A DNA stretch of 64,000 nt, taken from Zhengitettix transpicula. Taxonomy: Eukaryota; Arthropoda; Insecta; Orthoptera; Tetrigidae. The position numbers and the translations under genes were made by a program. Where the stretch lies: contig CM073591.1 in the NCBI GenBank assembly GCA_037074705.1, forward strand, positions 85,354,032 to 85,418,031, in the 5' to 3' direction. Position 1 is the stretch's first letter, and each line of letters opens with the position of its first letter. Below are positions 47,021 through 57,956 of this stretch, one piece after another. Under the pieces are notes generated by a model, which was not told the origin of the DNA, ran no database searches, and saw only the letters and a list, made by a program, of their open reading frames with translations.

Positions 47021-48462
47021 TACATCATCATTTATTTTTTCTGTCTTTGACTATTTGATCTGATTAAGATAGCTATTAAATTTGTTTTTACCTGTTACGG
47101 GAGTTGACCTTAAATACATTTAACAACAAATATTGAATCTTAAAAGTTTTCTTAGGGTCGATATTTATATGGCAGGTGCCTAAAGAAAAATGTGTGAAAC
47201 AATTATACAAGATAATTAGAAGCATAAGTGAAGTTTTAAAACTCATTTGCACCAAACAGGTTAAAGTTACTACACAGAGGAAGAATGGATAAGTTACAGT
47301 TAGTTGTATGTGCCACTGTTGTTAAGGATGAGATAGAAAGTTGACTAGTTAGTAAAATGAGAGTAAGAGAGAGAAGAAGATAGGTTTAGGGATATGGAGA
47401 TAGTAGCAGATCACTTCAATTTTCAGTAAAATAAGAACATGAAATAGTATTGAGGGCAACTTATCAGAGATGACCTATGAGATTAACAAATCATTACAAT
47501 AACTTTCTACTTGAGGTTAACTTGCTGAACAGAAAGACTCCAAGAAAATTCTAAGGATTTATAACAAACTGTTAAAGTAATATGCCTTCAAGGTCATGTT
47601 AACCAAATACATATGTTAAATGAAAATATTATAATTGTTGTAAATTATTATGGATTTTAGCATGCAATCCTGTAACAAAATAATTATTCTATTAATACAG
47701 CCAATGAGCCATAGCAAATTAAAACAAAGCATACCTTGATAAAATGGATTTTGTCAATAAATTAAATTATCAAAATATAATGTTTAGTTAATTATGAAAA
47801 CCCCAAGACCAAAATTAAATAAATATATTCTACATTTTATAGTCATTTTATTTATTTCAATGCCTATTAAGATTTATTATTGCAGGCATCAGCATAACAT
47901 CTGTATTGATAGACAACCAATGGATAGTCTGAGATTGCTTAAAAATTTATCTGTTGACATTTACCGATATAACACTGCCAATTCTACACTCCATTACCAA
48001 TGCTCCTTGGTTCCTAAGAAACTCCACAATCCACAAAGACATCCAAATTCCTCCCATCATCACAATAATAAACAATTCCATATGCCCACTAAATGTTTCA
48101 TAAATCACCCAATTCCAACCAAAGAACACATTCATAGCCAATGACCAATATATATATAATTATTAATTGAAAGGGAAGAGAAACAAGGAATCACAGACAG
48201 GAAGAGCTTTTAAAATTTTTAGAGGTAGGAATGTGCTTCTTTAACTAAGGACAGGTGTATAATGTGTTAGCTTGCTGTATTAGACAGAAGAAAGAATTTT
48301 ATATTTTTCTGAGATTTTAACCCACTTATTTAGGAGAGGAGCACTCTGCTGGTGCTGCTCTCCTGGCAAAGGAGATTAATGCCTCAGAAAATTTGAAGAA
48401 CCGTCTCTTGCCTAGCATGCCAACAAGAGCCCTCAATTTAAAGTAAGCCACCCTCTATCACT
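47021..48462 (-). other. intron sequence
   Basis: The plus-strand frame at 47,794-48,144 (His, Asn and Pro rich) and its minus-strand counterpart show no family features. At 48,330-48,440 the sequence is less AT-rich but no exon was established. Confidence 0.35.
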
Positions 48463-48480
48463 CTAAAGTGAATGGCTTAC
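48443..48480 (-). promoter_or_regulatory. hairpin that pairs the splice donor of possible exon W
   Basis: GTAAGCCA (48,443-48,450) and TGGCTTAC (48,473-48,480) are perfect inverted repeats, with an inner TCACT/AGTGA stem. On the minus-strand transcript the donor GTAAGC of exon W is the 5' arm of this hairpin and would be hidden in it. A regulatory role is inference. Confidence 0.3.
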
Positions 48481-48586
48481 CTGAAATTGAAGTTTGTCAT
48501 CACCATGTTGGACAATAGAAAGTTCTCCAATTTTTAAGGTGTTAGCTTCCTTCTTCCAGAGAGTATCACCTTGGGTGCTGGCTGAC
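48481..48586 (-). CDS. exon W: possible additional coding exon
   Basis: One minus-strand frame is open across 106 nt and reads STQGDTLWKKEANTLKIGEL then SIVQHGDDKLQFQ, ending at a consensus donor CAG|GTAAGC. Two acceptors are possible: AATGAG|GTCAGC (phase-2 start) or GGTCAG|CCAGC (phase-1 start at 48,581, the same phase as exons M and T1). Read through the donor, the frame ends after VSHSL at a TAG (48,463-48,465), so it could also be another last exon. The pyrimidine tract upstream is short because a mariner element begins about 20 bp away at 48,607. The peptide loosely resembles an Ig-fold strand pattern. Supporting evidence is weaker than for U, V, M, T1 and T2. Confidence 0.35.
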
Positions 48587-48606
48587 CTCATTAGAAAAAG
48601 TATATA

Positions 48607-49818
48607 TTGGGTTAGTGCATAAGGCCTTGCCGTTCATTATTGGATTGGGCCTGGTTTTCCCCTAATTCAATTGATTTTCTTCAGTTTGGAGTTAAATTGT
48701 TGTGAACAAGTGTTTGAATATTAATAACAGGTTTTTTTTCCATTTTCAATGCTAATACTATGAAGTATAAAGTAGAAAAAGGGAACACTTCCCACACATT
48801 TTACTCTATGGGTTTAATTGAGGATCTAGTGCTGCAGAATCTACAATATGAATTTGCGGTGTGCACAGAAGGGAAGCATTTGCTGAAAATACAGCACGAA
48901 AATGGTTTTTGCATTTCCAAGATGGAAAATTTGGCTAGAGTGAAAAAACTTCTCTTTTTAATGGTTCACAATAATCCTCACCAAACAATGTGGTATTGGC
49001 ACAAATTATGGAATGTGAGGATACAAATATTGAGTTTCATTTGCATTCATTGATTAACGTGCAAAAATTGTGTAAATTGGTACCTCATGTGTTAATGGGT
49101 ACAATAAAAAATCAGCAAATAACTATGTTTTCCTTTGCTGCCCCATTACCATTTGTCTTATTGTAGACACAATCAAACCATTCTTGGAAACATTGTTACA
49201 GGATGGTTGCCTGTATGTAAACTTAAAGAAGAGGAAAGAATGGCTCAGCCCATTGAAAAACCGCGTGTGAAGGATGGAGCACACACTCAAAATATTATGT
49301 TGTGCATTTGATGGAACAAAACTGGCATTCTTCACCATGAATTTCTACCAATAAATGAAACAATAACAGCTGTGTATACTGAAATGCTAAGATGATTCAC
49401 TGTTGCTATTGAAAACAAAACATCTGGTAAACCTGTATAGTTAGTTTACAATAATGCACACCCACATACAGCCATAATCATCACAGAAGTGATTGCTGAA
49501 CTTGGTTTGGAACCGCTTCCCCACCCTCTATATTTACCAGATTATTATGTTGCCCGGTCCCCTCTAATGACATTCATGGGCATGTGTTTCGTGATGAAGC
49601 ACCTCTTAGTAACTGGCTTACAAGTTTCTTCAAAATGAAAACACAGCAGTTCTATAGAGTCATAGAACTACTACATGAATGCTGACAAAGATTATGATTA
49701 CATCACTGAGCGAATGTGTGAGTGATTTCTGATTTCTTAATCTGTATTGTATTGTAATATAATGTAGTGTTGTGTATATTTTACTAATAAACTGACAACA
49801 ACTTGTGCAGCAACCCAA
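48607..49818 (+). mobile_element. mariner-family DNA transposon, degenerate
   Basis: A 1,212-bp element with imperfect terminal inverted repeats (TTGGGTTAGTGCATAAG at the left; TTGGGTTGCTGCACAAG reading in from the right), flanked by TA on both sides (48,605-48,606; 49,819-49,820) as expected for mariner. The interior is a broken transposase in plus orientation. N-terminal pieces occur at 48,760-49,053. From about 49,290 the catalytic half reads TGILHHEFLPINETITAVYT, then NNAHPHTA (canonical D-N-A-R-P-H-T) near 49,450, and LYLPDYY near 49,530. The second catalytic Asp is Asn here, and stops and frameshifts are frequent, so it cannot be active. CpG loss agrees with an old insertion. Confidence 0.85.
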
Positions 49819-49820
49819 TA

Positions 49821-50818
49821 TATATGAGTTGTTACATAGTCTACAAATCTCGTTGAGCACACTGGAATACAGAAAGAGATCATTTCTTACCTCAACATGA
49901 AAATTGTAGTCCATGGTTAGGCAAACCTAACTGTTCTCATTTTTATGCATCAAGGGAAGAATCTATTTAATTGCAGGTTACCCAGTTGCGATGAAAAACA
50001 AAAGCACTATTTAACCATTATTCAATAATAGCTTCAATAAAAAGTCAATATTATGCATCAAAATTAAAAGTCAAATGAAAGGAAAATTGAAGATTATATT
50101 TTACTATGTTGTTTAAAATGAGACTTCTTAAAAACGAAAACATTATTAGGAGATAGCTCTTGTAATAAAGTTAATGTGCAGCAATAGTATACTTGTTGGA
50201 CATTACTGTGGGGGCTAATTGCTATTGGAAAATAAAATTATTTAGTTTAAAAATCTTTGGTGGTTTCTTTAATTTGTAAAATGCAAGTGTGTGCCAGAAA
50301 TTTTTGTGTAAGTTATTTGCAGGAAGACGAATAGGTTATATTTTCTTCCATTTCCTTCACTAATAGCCGAAACTCCAGAATAAGCTGAATCTAGGAGGTT
50401 TATTTTGCTAAGGAGTGTTCAGACTCTTGTGCTAAACCATGATCCATAATCCTTTCCATGAAGACAGACAGTTTATACTGTTCCAAATGTAGGATCATTC
50501 TTTCCTCATTTTTCCACTGTCACATAATTTCTTCTACTATAGACAATGGAACACCAAAAAAACATTTTAACTAAGTATGTTAATGGTGTCCTGCATCATA
50601 GACAGTAAGGTAAACTCAAAGTACTGAACAAACATGAGACCTGTCTCGTGGATGAAATTTTTATTTTTGTGGTAGGTATAAGTAGAGTATTCAAAAGTTT
50701 GGGTATCTGTATGTAGTTTTGGTAGAATATTAACTTCAGTCAAACAGACAATCTATTTGATGAAAGGCATTTTGATTGTAGTCTAACTAGATTAATCTCA
50801 GGTGAGCATGTAAAAGTC
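49821..50818 (-). other. intron sequence
   Basis: AT-rich and CpG-poor, no feature recognised. Confidence 0.4.
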
Positions 50819-50847
50819 TATATATATATAGATAGATATATATATAT

Positions 50848-51502
50848 TGTAGTGATTGGAGTTAATTCTTATTTTAGTACTATAAAAGTAACTCAATCAC
50901 TTATACAACACAAAAATATTTGTTACTATAATTAAAAAAAATAAAAAATTTGTTTGGGCACCTGCAGATATAGTCTGCATATATTTATTTTGCTCCAGCA
51001 TAAAAATTTATTGAGTCCCTTTTTCATCAGGGTAAAGTGGGCGGTTTCAGTAGCTATCCAGAAACAGAGCTACTGCTGTGTAAATTATTTAGGAATGAAT
51101 CACAATAAATTTGGTGATTCCACTCTTTGTCACTCATCTGCAGTCCCACGGTGGATCACTAGTCTCGTCACTGGCTAAGCAGCCAAATACCTAGTGCTGG
51201 GTCACAGGACTAACAATTCTTCACCCTGTCACATTCCTCTCCCAGTTTCAAATTTTGTTTACTTCCGTCGAACGCCAAGCATATAGCTCTACCATCCCCC
51301 TCCCCCCCAACACACACGATGCAAAAAAAAGGAGGGTACGCTTGTTATCTTAGGCCAGTTCTGGTGCACATGGACAAATAGTCACCAGATGCCCTTTCAG
51401 CCAGCCAATAGTTCTTGTCAATTTGTTCTTCCGTGACCCTCTGAGGCCCGCAGACAAAGGGTTGCCATGCGCTGCTTCCACAGCCGGAATTTATTCACTA
51501 CA
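50848..51502 (+). mobile_element. solo LTR, 655 bp, in a (TA)n tract
   Basis: Begins TGTAGTGATTGG and ends TTATTCACTACA. The outer 8 bp form a perfect inverted repeat (TGTAGTGA/TCACTACA). ATAT flanks both ends, next to a TA tract (50,819-50,847). It holds a C-rich CCATCCCCCTCCCCCCC stretch and retains CpG, unlike the intron around it. The frame at 50,954-51,178 is not a recognised protein. Confidence 0.7.
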
Positions 51503-51506
51503 ATAT

Positions 51507-53344
51507 ATATGTTTTAAACATTTTGTGAAGAATGTAGACACAGTGCAGGATAAATAAAATTTTGTTAAGTCAGTGTGAAGGAAACAAAAAATTTTATAAT
51601 TCTTGGTTGTGGACATAGTATTTTTTATATGTCATGTGACATCAATATCTTGCACATCAGTCATTATTTTGTTATTCAACTCACTTGTATTTATCTAGAC
51701 ATTGTTCAGCCCAAAATATTTTGAAAAACTATTTGGATTTTCTACCTCATGGGATCTTTCATAACTGTGTATGGTTGACAGTTATTGTGATAAATGATAA
51801 GTATTCTAAGAAGAAATCCTTAAATATTATTACAGACTACACAGAGAATGGATATGATAAAATATAGTACTAATGTCATTGATTGATTGATTGAAGTTTT
51901 GATTAAACTAAATGTTCATGTGATATCTGTTCACATAGTAGATATAACAGATATTTGCTAAGAGATTAAAATTTTGGTCATATATCATTATAGACTAATT
52001 AAAAAGAGTATATTTCATAAGAAAACATTTTGTTTTTGGAGAAGATATTAAGTAAATATAATGTTGTTTATTGATGTGGAAAATATATCAGAATAATAAC
52101 AAAAATTTTGGTTGAGATTACAGGAGTGTTAATTTAATATTATATGATTAATAGACACAAATAACTTGGTCCTTCAATCTCCATAATGAAAATATCAACT
52201 ATGAACCTGAACCAAATTATGGCAATGTGGGAATAAGCAAGGGTTTGCTCTACCTAATACAGTTATCATATGAAGCAATAGTTAATTACCTTTGGAAAAG
52301 TCAGAAATTTGATATTAAATTTGCTTATCAGCTTGACTTAGGATGACTAAATGGATTTAAAAAATATTTGATTGTCACAGATGTTTTGATAGTAAATAAT
52401 TATTTTTAAATTGGCTGTAAACAAGTTTTTATTATTTTATATTTATTTATTTAGCTGTAAACATACAAACCTGAGAAAGTCTCATATCTGTATTCCAAAT
52501 AACCAGCAAAAGACAATTAAACACACACTTGCCAATGCTCAGTGAACCAGACAATAACTTTCTCCAATTGCAAGACAATCTCTCCCCACAATCATGTAAG
52601 TTACATCTGAAATTATACACTGTCCAAATCTGGGTGGCGTTTGAGAGAAAAATAATAATAACAAAACAAGGGCAAGTATGAAATTTGGACAACTACTATG
52701 CATGAATTAAGTGATGCAAGAAATGAATTCAGTATTAATAATAAATAATACATAAGTGTAAAACATAAACTTATATGCAACAATAACCAGCCACTTAGAT
52801 GAAGACATGGAAGGTGCTATAAAAAAAATAATGTACAACCTCCTGGTAACATATCTCAGAATATTGAGATAGTTGGTATGTTTAAACACTTTACATCTTC
52901 AATTAACAGCAATGTATCCGATTCCAGGATCTCATGTCAATTAAGCAACAATATAAAACTGTATTTTATACAAAAGAAACTGTCACATAAAAATTGTAAA
53001 ATATTTTTTCATGGATTTGGATTATTTTTTTTAGTTTATCAAAATATTTGCTACATTATACCATGTAGAGCATAATAATATTCAGTATGAGGAAAAATTA
53101 CTCATTTGTTATGTTTTTATAGGTTAAAGGGATGAACATGTTAAGTACAGATTCAGAGCCCATACAGATGTGAACAAAACTAACACAGCCAACCACATCT
53201 TAAGATATTCTTAAACTAACAGTAAGAAATCACAATTTTTAGTAACATAAACATAAACCAAACCATTTCATGAATTAAGTCATTATTTGTGTTTATTATT
53301 TATAAAAATAATTTGGGTAACCTGCTATGTGTGCTTTTATAACA
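51507..53344 (-). other. intron sequence
   Basis: AT-rich, CpG-poor, no exon or repeat family recognised. Open frames here on both strands lack splice context and family features. Confidence 0.4.
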
Positions 53345-53346
53345 TA

Positions 53347-54070
53347 CACTGAAAAGACAAAATATTGTGACCACTGCCCACAATGAGATTGAATGCTATC
53401 TTTTGACATTGCAGGCACATGGTACAGTAAGGAAAGTATATAAGTAGAACAGAAACAAATTCTAGCAATAATACATTCCAGAAATAGAGAAACTTACAGA
53501 TTTGAGTGACTTTGACAAAGGGCAGATTGATATTTACTGACACCTGGGAACAATCATCTTGGAAGCAACCAAGCTTGTTGGCTATTTTTGTACTACTGTC
53601 AAGAGCATATTTAGGAAGTGTTTCAAGGACAGTAAAACCATGAGTAGATAATAAGGTGTTTGGCGTCTATGCCTTTTAGAGAACATGTTTGCCCACTCAG
53701 TAAATGCTAGTGCAGGCACAAGTGTTTCAAAGCACACAGTTCAGCATACATTGTTTAAAATCCATTCATGTTTGAAATGTTCTCTAATGGTGAAGGCATC
53801 TTCCAGCAGAGTAACTGTCTGTGCCACAAGGCAAGAACCATGCTATAGTGGTTTATTGAACTCACATTGATGTCTTGACACAAGATTTTCCTGATATCAA
53901 CTCAATGGAACACATCTGCAATTCCAGGGCTGTGCTCACAAACCTCAGCCCATAATTAAAGGAATTGTGTAACCTGTGTGTAGACATCTGGTTCTAGATA
54001 TCTTTGGAAACACATACAGTTCCTGCTGTATTGTGCTCCAAGGTGGTCATAAAGTTTTGGCTTATATGTG
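53347..54070 (+). mobile_element. Tc1-like DNA transposon, internally deleted and degenerate
   Basis: Terminal inverted repeats match at about 22 of 30 positions (left, AAGACAAAATATTGTGACCA; right, reading inward, AAGCCAAAACTTTATGACCA), with TA at both outer borders. Near 53,498-53,640 the frame reads LSDFDKGQI and later CTTVKSIFRK, the N-terminal helix-turn-helix region of Tc1 transposases. At 53,890-53,916 PDINSMEHI matches the P-D-L-N-P-I-E-H block near the third catalytic residue. The element is 724 bp, about half of the usual length, so the middle of the transposase is lost. Confidence 0.75.
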
Positions 54071-54072
54071 TA

Positions 54073-57000
54073 TGTTGATACCTTTCAATGTCACCACCGC
54101 CAGTTAAAATCATTTAATTAGTCAGTTTTGTCTGATTAAGATGGTAAAGAAAATATATTAAAACTTTGTGTATTAATAGTATCAATTACTTTTAAAAATG
54201 TAGTGTCCTTAGATGTACCTACCATTGAATTCCTTTATAATGTTTCCTCTTTTTATTAACTTATCTATGAATGAAAACTGGAAAATCTGAAAGCTATTAT
54301 TCATCACCAAAACTGTAACTTGGAATATGAACTTAAATAGTTGAAAATAGCCATTAAAATTCATTTCATGTAGTTTCCACATAATATATTTTATTATACA
54401 TGAATATATGTATATATGTTTATAAAATTGATTAACTAATAAAAATAAGCTTAACTAAAGTCTAGAAAAAATTAATTTTCACAATACTGTTTGTACAGCT
54501 GCATACACAAATTGTTTGAATATTTAATTACATATCAATTTTTACAATATAATTTTCAACTCCAATTTGAATAGGAGTTATTATAAAAATATTCTTGAAG
54601 TAAGTTGTAAGTGTTCCATTTCTGTCCTGATAATGCATTGTTTTATAGAGTGCTTTTTAAATTGAGCCGTAACCTTTTTTGAAAATCCATTTGAGACACA
54701 CTTTCAACTAAACAATAACTCTTTATTGATGTGAAGTGAAAAAAATCACTTGTAAAGATTCATTCTCACCATAAACACAGTATTGCACAGAAAAACTAAC
54801 CTTAATACAAATTAATAAACACAATCATATCTGAAATATTTATCTATAAGTGCTATGTTATAACTTCATACAATTACTAAGGTTTCAAACATTTTTAAAA
54901 ACAGAAAACATGGAAAATTATGTGATTCACTCACAAAATAGAAGTCTTGCAAATTCTCACATAATACAAAAAATTATTTTGGAATATGCTAAAAAAATTA
55001 CAAAAGTAGTTAATCTCTAATAATAAATACTGATAATTTATTAGAAGAAAATCTTATCTTTTGGTAGCAGATTCAGTCATACCTTATTATTAAATTGTGT
55101 TTGATAATAATACTGTGAACTATTGTATAAAATAGTTTTAATCATTGAATATAATGTAATTTTGTCAATTAAACCTGCCAACAATTTGTACTACCATGTA
55201 TTCTATGATAAATATTTTTAAAAAAGAAACAATAAATGAAATGAGATAGTTTTGTGCTAATTTAAAGTACAACACACTCAATTTGTTTACAAAAGTAAAT
55301 TAAATTGAATAGGTAGCTCATAGCTTTATAAGTGTTAAAATAAAATTCCAAACAAATAACTGGCAAAATGAATCTAGAAAAGCATAGAAACTTTGAATTC
55401 AAAAAATAATTGAGAAAGACACACACATTAAAAAGTACATATTACTACAGAAGTAAAAATTTATTCTATCCTGACATTCTGTATGACATTTTGATAGATT
55501 TTATGGAGGCACAACCTTTAGACAAGCACAGAATTATGAAATAAAATAAAACTATTATTTAGATAAACATTTTCTTCACTAAATGGAAACTTTCACAATT
55601 TTAAAATAAAAATTATTAGGACTAAAAATTTGTTACACCTAAAATAATTTCAGAATTATTTCACTGAGATTCCATTTTTCTAGTTTTATGATTGTTCAGA
55701 ACAACTATTGTATTACAGGTTAATATCACAATTATGCATGCATTGCATAGTGTATGAATAAATTTATTCTCTGTTCCATATATTCAACAATTATTAGTAT
55801 TCAGAATGTTATAGTTATGCATGTAACAGAACATTCTCTCTCCAGGAGAGTATTATTTATGATAAAAGTGGTGATAATCTTTGCTGCAACCCTTTCAATA
55901 TATATATATTTATTCAATTATTTACAAAACAGTGAGTTGCTGTACTAATATGTATGATCAAGATATATGCTTTTTGCAGCTTTAACAAAATTCAAAAAAA
56001 ATATTACTATTATTTGTTTATTATAAAACTGAAAATGCCATATCTTTCAAAAAATTTTGTCAGAGTAGTTTTATTTATCTAACTTATTGGAATGTACTTG
56101 TTCATTAAACAAACTTAAACAAATAAATCATAAAAGTATCATGTATACTGGAACAATTTTTTTTTATCCTTAAGCAACTCACTAACACTTATTCTATTCT
56201 TATTAAAGCTATCTGCAACTGATCTGTAACCATCTTATTATCAATATTGTCTTAACTTTCCATCTTCACTACCACATATTTGGATTTATGTACATTTAGT
56301 TATATTTATTCACTTACAATCATAATTGCAAACTTATAAGAATGAAATTTAAGTTAATAAAACTTATGGTTTAATGAAATACACATATCAGAATACTATA
56401 TAATTTCATTTTTTACAATTTATGTTCCTTAAAATTTTTAATTAATACAAAATAATGTGTATATTAATGGAATGTATAGATGGAATTATTTTACTAATTC
56501 ATAATTTCTCATATTCACCCACTGATTTATAGTGTGCTCATGTTAAGAACTTCATTTGTCACAATAATTGTGAACAGTTAAAGTTACAAACATAATATTC
56601 CATTGTTGCATTTTTTTTAATGAACACATCTTTCCTTTCAAGGTTATTTTTTTTATATTATTTTTAATTGGCTTTATTGTTTACACAGCAGTCAGTAATC
56701 TGACAATATATAATCTTGAAATAACTTTACTGATATTTATGAACATTTAAATTATGGCTGTCAGATCATGAAAGAAAGGTGCTGAGTTTCTCACACACAC
56801 ACACGTACACTAACACACAGGTAATTTGCTCTCATAAGCTTGTATTGAAGTTATATTCACAGATTAAAAAGTTTTGAACAACAGCAATAAATTATATATC
56901 ATAGTTTCTTGAATGTATTTTCATAACAGTCTTCATGGGCTTTTAAAGCCGATTCCATCCACTGTACATGATATAAGCATCTTCAAGAGGCAGTGTTATT

Positions 57001-57777
57001 TCTGTTTTGTCTCAGATCTTTGTTTTCCAATAATAAATGGGTAAAATATTTTCAAGATCTTCTTACACCATTGTTTTGAACAAAACATAACAGCATCCAG
57101 AATTATTTGAACCATAAACCAAGGGCATCTCTTTTTTACACACACAAGTAAAAATTTGTCATATTTAGTACAATATATTTCTAAACATTTTCAGACTTGC
57201 AAAAAAAAGAGTATTGTATTTACATAATCTTATTATTATTAAAATTATTTACTTTATTAATAATAATATATTAAAATTGAAGGGACTTACTAATTCAGTA
57301 ACCATTGCAACTCTCAAATTTAAATAAAGTATTTTGACTTAATGTATTGACAGCCTTATAAAATAATTTTACTCTACTGATTCTTAAGAGTAACTTATGT
57401 TAAATTAATTTATAAAAACATTTGAAGTATTTGATTACTTGTTTGTCTAATGATTATGAGATTCAATTGTCCTAGGAACACATTTAATTTATTTAAATTA
57501 CTTTATAATAAATACTTATGTAAATATATCTGCAAACACAAATTAAATTTTGCCTACAGTTTAAGAATATATAACTTCTCAGCACATTATGTGTAATGAG
57601 ATGCATAATGAAAGATTTATCAAATTTTAATTTAAGAATGATATATTCTGGTTTAATGACTAAATAATGCTGGATGCAGTTCCTGTCCTTCCACAACTTT
57701 GAAAGCTCGTTCAAACATTCACTAAATATTATTTTTATGATGACAGACAACAATCTTCCTAATGGATTGGTTTGACA
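54073..57777 (-). other. intron sequence and probable 3' UTR of exon T1
   Basis: Very AT-rich and CpG-poor. A minus-strand AATAAA lies at 57,488-57,493, about 285 nt past the stop of exon T1, and may end that transcript form. A short CA repeat is at 56,795-56,817. No other feature was recognised. Confidence 0.4.
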
Positions 57778-57956
57778 TTAGACTGGTGTATCCTTGTCAT
57801 CTTTTGGATCTTTCTTGATTTCTTGATTCCCATTAATGTATTCAGAGCTGACGTTGTGGTTGGCTGAGGGGTTCTCGGTGCCCTCTTTGTGCTGGCTCCC
57901 TGTCTCAATATGAGCTTCACTGCTTGAGTGGCTTGCCTGCCCCTGAGCCCCGTGCA
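57778..57956 (-). CDS. exon T1: alternative terminal coding exon with YIN site and PDZ-type C-terminus
   Basis: The acceptor is GTTTGTCCTACAG|TG. The 179-nt coding part starts in phase 1 and ends in TAA. It encodes 58 full residues that are acidic and Ser/Asn-rich (HGAQGQASHSSSEAHIETGS near the start). SSEYINGNQ gives a Y-x-N site of the Grb2 SH2 type. The C-terminus KDDKDTPV has T at -2 and V at 0, a class I PDZ-ligand form. The region is clearly more G+C-rich than its surroundings. Another frame (57,759-57,992) is also open, but only the phase-1 frame matches exon M, the other exon that must follow the same upstream donor phase. It is probably an early-terminating alternative tail of the same gene. 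Confidence 0.62.

Noticed and set aside
47794..48144. 116-residue plus-strand frame rich in His, Asn and Pro
   Set aside because: No family features and no splice or promoter context; the opposite strand is open too. It probably reflects base composition.
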